From SCGC-AAA076-P13 sp963926355 (GTDB taxonomy: Bacteria > Pseudomonadota > Gammaproteobacteria > Magnimaribacterales > D2472): 64,000 bases of DNA. Position numbers and translations under genes: made by a program. Below, one piece after another: positions 62,365 to 64,000 of the stretch (its first letter is position 1; each line of letters begins with the position of its first letter). Location of the stretch: the NCBI GenBank assembly GCA_963926355.1, contig CAWUWW010000001.1, positions 186,001 through 250,000 on the forward strand. The letters are read 5' to 3'. The notes under the pieces were generated by a model, which worked only from the letters and a program-made list of their open reading frames with translations, searched no databases and was not told the DNA's origin.

Positions 62365-62976
62365 CTAAAGAGAAAAGCTGGGACGGCTTGAAACCTGATT
62401 GACGTAATCATTCAGGTTTTCATAGTCCTCAATGTTAAGCCTGTTTAACTTAACTAAGAATTGAAGATTTACTACCATTTGCAAGTCAGCATAGGTAAAT
62501 CTATCACCTGCAATAAATTCCCTATCATCAAGAATTTTATCAAAGGATTTTAGTGATTTTTTACCAACTTCTCTTTGCGCTAATCCATATTCCTCATTTT
62601 GATCCTCCATTTCACTCATGGCTGGATGTGTATGCCTAAAACCAAACATCAGCGGAAACATTAATTCAAAAGTAACTCTTGAATACCACATTTCTATTGA
62701 CGCAATTTCCATAGGGCTTTCGCCAAACATATTTGGTTCTGGATACAAGCATTCAAGATATCTACAAATAGCCGTAGTTTCTAAAATGACAGTTCCATCA
62801 TCTAATTTTAGAGCGGGCACTCTAGAATTTGGAGCTATTACCTTGTATTCAGGGGTCTTGTGTTCCAATTTCGCAAGATCAAGATTAACTATATCGATGT
62901 CTTTTAAGCCTTTCTCTGCAATATATATCAGTACTTTTTTTGGATTTGGAGCATATTCACTTGAGTACAATATCAC
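62365..62976 (-). CDS. Glutathione S-transferase-like protein
   Basis: A 203-residue protein with an N-terminal thioredoxin-fold domain (residues 1-80; NSRVPALKLDDGTVILETTAICRYLE is the glutathione-binding segment with cis-Pro) and an all-helical C-terminal domain. A catalytic Ser or Tyr near the N-terminus is likely (MILYSSEYAPNPKK), as in beta/zeta or theta-like enzymes. The acceptor is unknown. It is convergent with the SDR gene and lies 3 bases upstream of the hemolysin III-like gene's stop, on the same strand. Confidence 0.88.
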   Translation of the reverse strand: MILYSSEYAPNPKKVLIYIAEKGLKDIDIVNLDLAKLEHKTPEYKVIAPNSRVPALKLDDGTVILETTAICRYLECLYPEPNMFGESPMEIASIEMWYSRVTFELMFPLMFGFRHTHPAMSEMEDQNEEYGLAQREVGKKSLKSFDKILDDREFIAGDRFTYADLQMVVNLQFLVKLNRLNIEDYENLNDYVNQVSSRPSFSL

Positions 62977-62979
62977 TAC

Positions 62980-63621
62980 CTATTTACCTACAATTGAATA
63001 GATAACTATAAAATGTAGTATTGCTGCCACACAGACTAAGACATGAAAAAACTCATGATAACCAAAATACCTCGGACTAAAGTTTGGAAACTTAAATCCA
63101 TAACCAATTGCTCCAACTGAATAAATAGTTCCGCCAGCTACTGTTAGTGAGAAGTTTGTAAAACCCATAACAGATGACATTACTGATAGGTATGGAATTG
63201 CGATATAGCCGGCAATTAAATAAATGCCAGCTCTAATTAGGCGAGGTGTATTTGTAAATAAAATAGTTTGAAGTATTCCAACACCTGCAATTACCCAAAT
63301 AATTAAAAGTAGCTGAAAGCCAATATTTTTAGGAAGAATCAAGAGACATATTGGAGTAAAACTTCCTGCAATCATTATAAAGATTGATGAGTGATCAAGT
63401 CTTCTCATTACTTTTAAAACCCTAGGTCTCCAGTTCACCCTGTGATACAGAGCACTGAAGCCAAACATCATAAAGATGCCTAGAGAATAAATAATTGTTG
63501 CTACTAGTTCTTTTGGATTTGTACTTTTGGTTATTAATGGTATGCAGGCACCAATTGATATGAAAAACATCCATTCGTGGAAATAGCCTCTAAGTAGAGG
63601 CTTTTTCTTAGAAAATTTCAC
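62980..63621 (-). CDS. Hemolysin III/PAQR-family membrane protein
   Basis: A 213-residue, seven-segment protein of the HlyIII family (YqfA-type). The zinc-site signatures are visible: SALYHRVNW (His in segment two region), RRLDHSSIFIMI and YHEFFHVLVCVAAILHF near the C-terminus. Eukaryotic relatives are PAQR receptors with ceramidase-like activity; bacterial members have no settled function. Stop and start are 3 and 1 bases from their neighbours, so nrdB, this gene and the transferase gene form one minus-strand unit. Confidence 0.9.
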   Translation of the reverse strand: MKFSKKKPLLRGYFHEWMFFISIGACIPLITKSTNPKELVATIIYSLGIFMMFGFSALYHRVNWRPRVLKVMRRLDHSSIFIMIAGSFTPICLLILPKNIGFQLLLIIWVIAGVGILQTILFTNTPRLIRAGIYLIAGYIAIPYLSVMSSVMGFTNFSLTVAGGTIYSVGAIGYGFKFPNFSPRYFGYHEFFHVLVCVAAILHFIVIYSIVGK

Positions 63622-64000
63622 TTATTCCCAGTTAAGGGCTCCCCCAACTTGATATTCAGTTACTCTTGTTTCAAAGAAATTCTTTTCTTTTCTTAGATCA
63701 ATAATTTCTGACATCCAAGGGAAGGGGTTTGTAACTCCTTTAAACTCTTCATCTAAACCAATTTGGCTAAGTCTTCTATTGGCAATAAACTTAAGATACT
63801 CTTCCATCATGGCAGCATTCATTCCCAGAACTCCTCTTGGCATTGTGTCTCTTGCGTACATAATCTCTAACTCTGTTCCTTCTAATATCATTTGAGCTGC
63901 TTCACTTTTCATCTCCTCATCCCAAAGATGAGGATTTTCAATTTTAATTTGGTTGATCACATCAATACCAAAATTTACATGCATGGATTCATCTCTAAGA
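63622..64000 (-). CDS. nrdB: Ribonucleotide reductase beta subunit, C-terminal part (partial)
   Basis: The frame runs off the right edge; only the last 126 residues or so are seen. MHVNFGIDVINQIKIENPHLW, PRGVLGMNAAMMEEYLKFIANRRLSQIGL and the ending TRVTEYQVGGALNWE match the class I beta subunit, which houses the diiron-tyrosyl radical; the C-terminal peptide binds the alpha subunit. The ligand-bearing residues lie outside the window except probably late helices. The metal type cannot be judged. Confidence 0.93.
   Translation of the reverse strand, partial: LRDESMHVNFGIDVINQIKIENPHLWDEEMKSEAAQMILEGTELEIMYARDTMPRGVLGMNAAMMEEYLKFIANRRLSQIGLDEEFKGVTNPFPWMSEIIDLRKEKNFFETRVTEYQVGGALNWE

Overview
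The window is about 64 kb of a compact, visibly AT-rich (roughly one third G+C by eye) gammaproteobacterial chromosome. Many neighbouring genes overlap by 1-20 bases, no gap between genes exceeds about 200 bases, and there is no insertion sequence, prophage, CRISPR array or rRNA operon. The gene orders tolB-pal-cpoB, dapA-bamC-purC, iscRSUA-fdx-iscX, ndk-rlmN-rodZ-ispG-hisS-yfgM-bamB-der, sdhCDAB-sucAB-lpd-sucCD, rpsP-rimM-trmD-rplS and xerD-dsbC-hom-thrC are typical of Gammaproteobacteria (the last is Pseudomonas-like). Low G+C, small genes and tight packing fit a streamlined marine lineage such as SAR86; that placement is inference, not proof.

Layout. 1-1358: end of the Tol-Pal locus and tRNA-Lys. 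1382-5747: a TLC-like transporter, the periplasmic protease BepA, PerM and a peroxiredoxin. 5814-11420: dapA-bamC-purC followed by the Isc iron-sulfur operon, with a textbook IscR operator buried in the end of purC; hscB and hscA are missing. 11461-19345: nucleotide, tRNA, isoprenoid and outer-membrane assembly genes. 19443-30217: complete succinate dehydrogenase, 2-oxoglutarate dehydrogenase (with its own lpd) and succinyl-CoA synthetase block. 30207-34460: a MATE exporter, a hexapeptide acyltransferase that appears to start at a non-standard codon, pdxB, a small winged-helix-like protein behind a palindrome-rich leader, and msrB. 34441-43253: murJ-ribF-ileS-lspA-ispH-ampD-ampG-vanZ-like, a tightly overlapped envelope and peptidoglycan-recycling run. 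43349-47881: groESL and membrane proteins.

47986-50413 is the most unusual part: ribosomal protein bS16 carries a long C-terminal tail of Glu-Ala-Pro-Val/Thr repeats, and bL19, encoded two genes downstream, carries an N-terminal extension built from the same repeat. The two genes share an identical 39-base stretch in the same reading frame. 50418-58479: xerD (whose first codons contain a terminator-like hairpin), dsbC, an AlaC-type aminotransferase, hom, thrC, prfB (no programmed frameshift) and lysS. 58515-64000: PrsW-like protease, an unknown small protein, mdh, an AlkB-type dioxygenase, an SDR dehydrogenase, a glutathione transferase-like protein, a hemolysin III-like membrane protein and the C-terminal part of nrdB.

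Together the genes are core metabolism and cell-envelope housekeeping. I see no defence island or secondary-metabolite cluster. The novelty is in regulatory and protein architecture: the shared ribosomal-protein repeat, the IscR operator with a probably leaderless iscR message, the Isc operon without its chaperones, the ATC-start acyltransferase and the embedded terminator.
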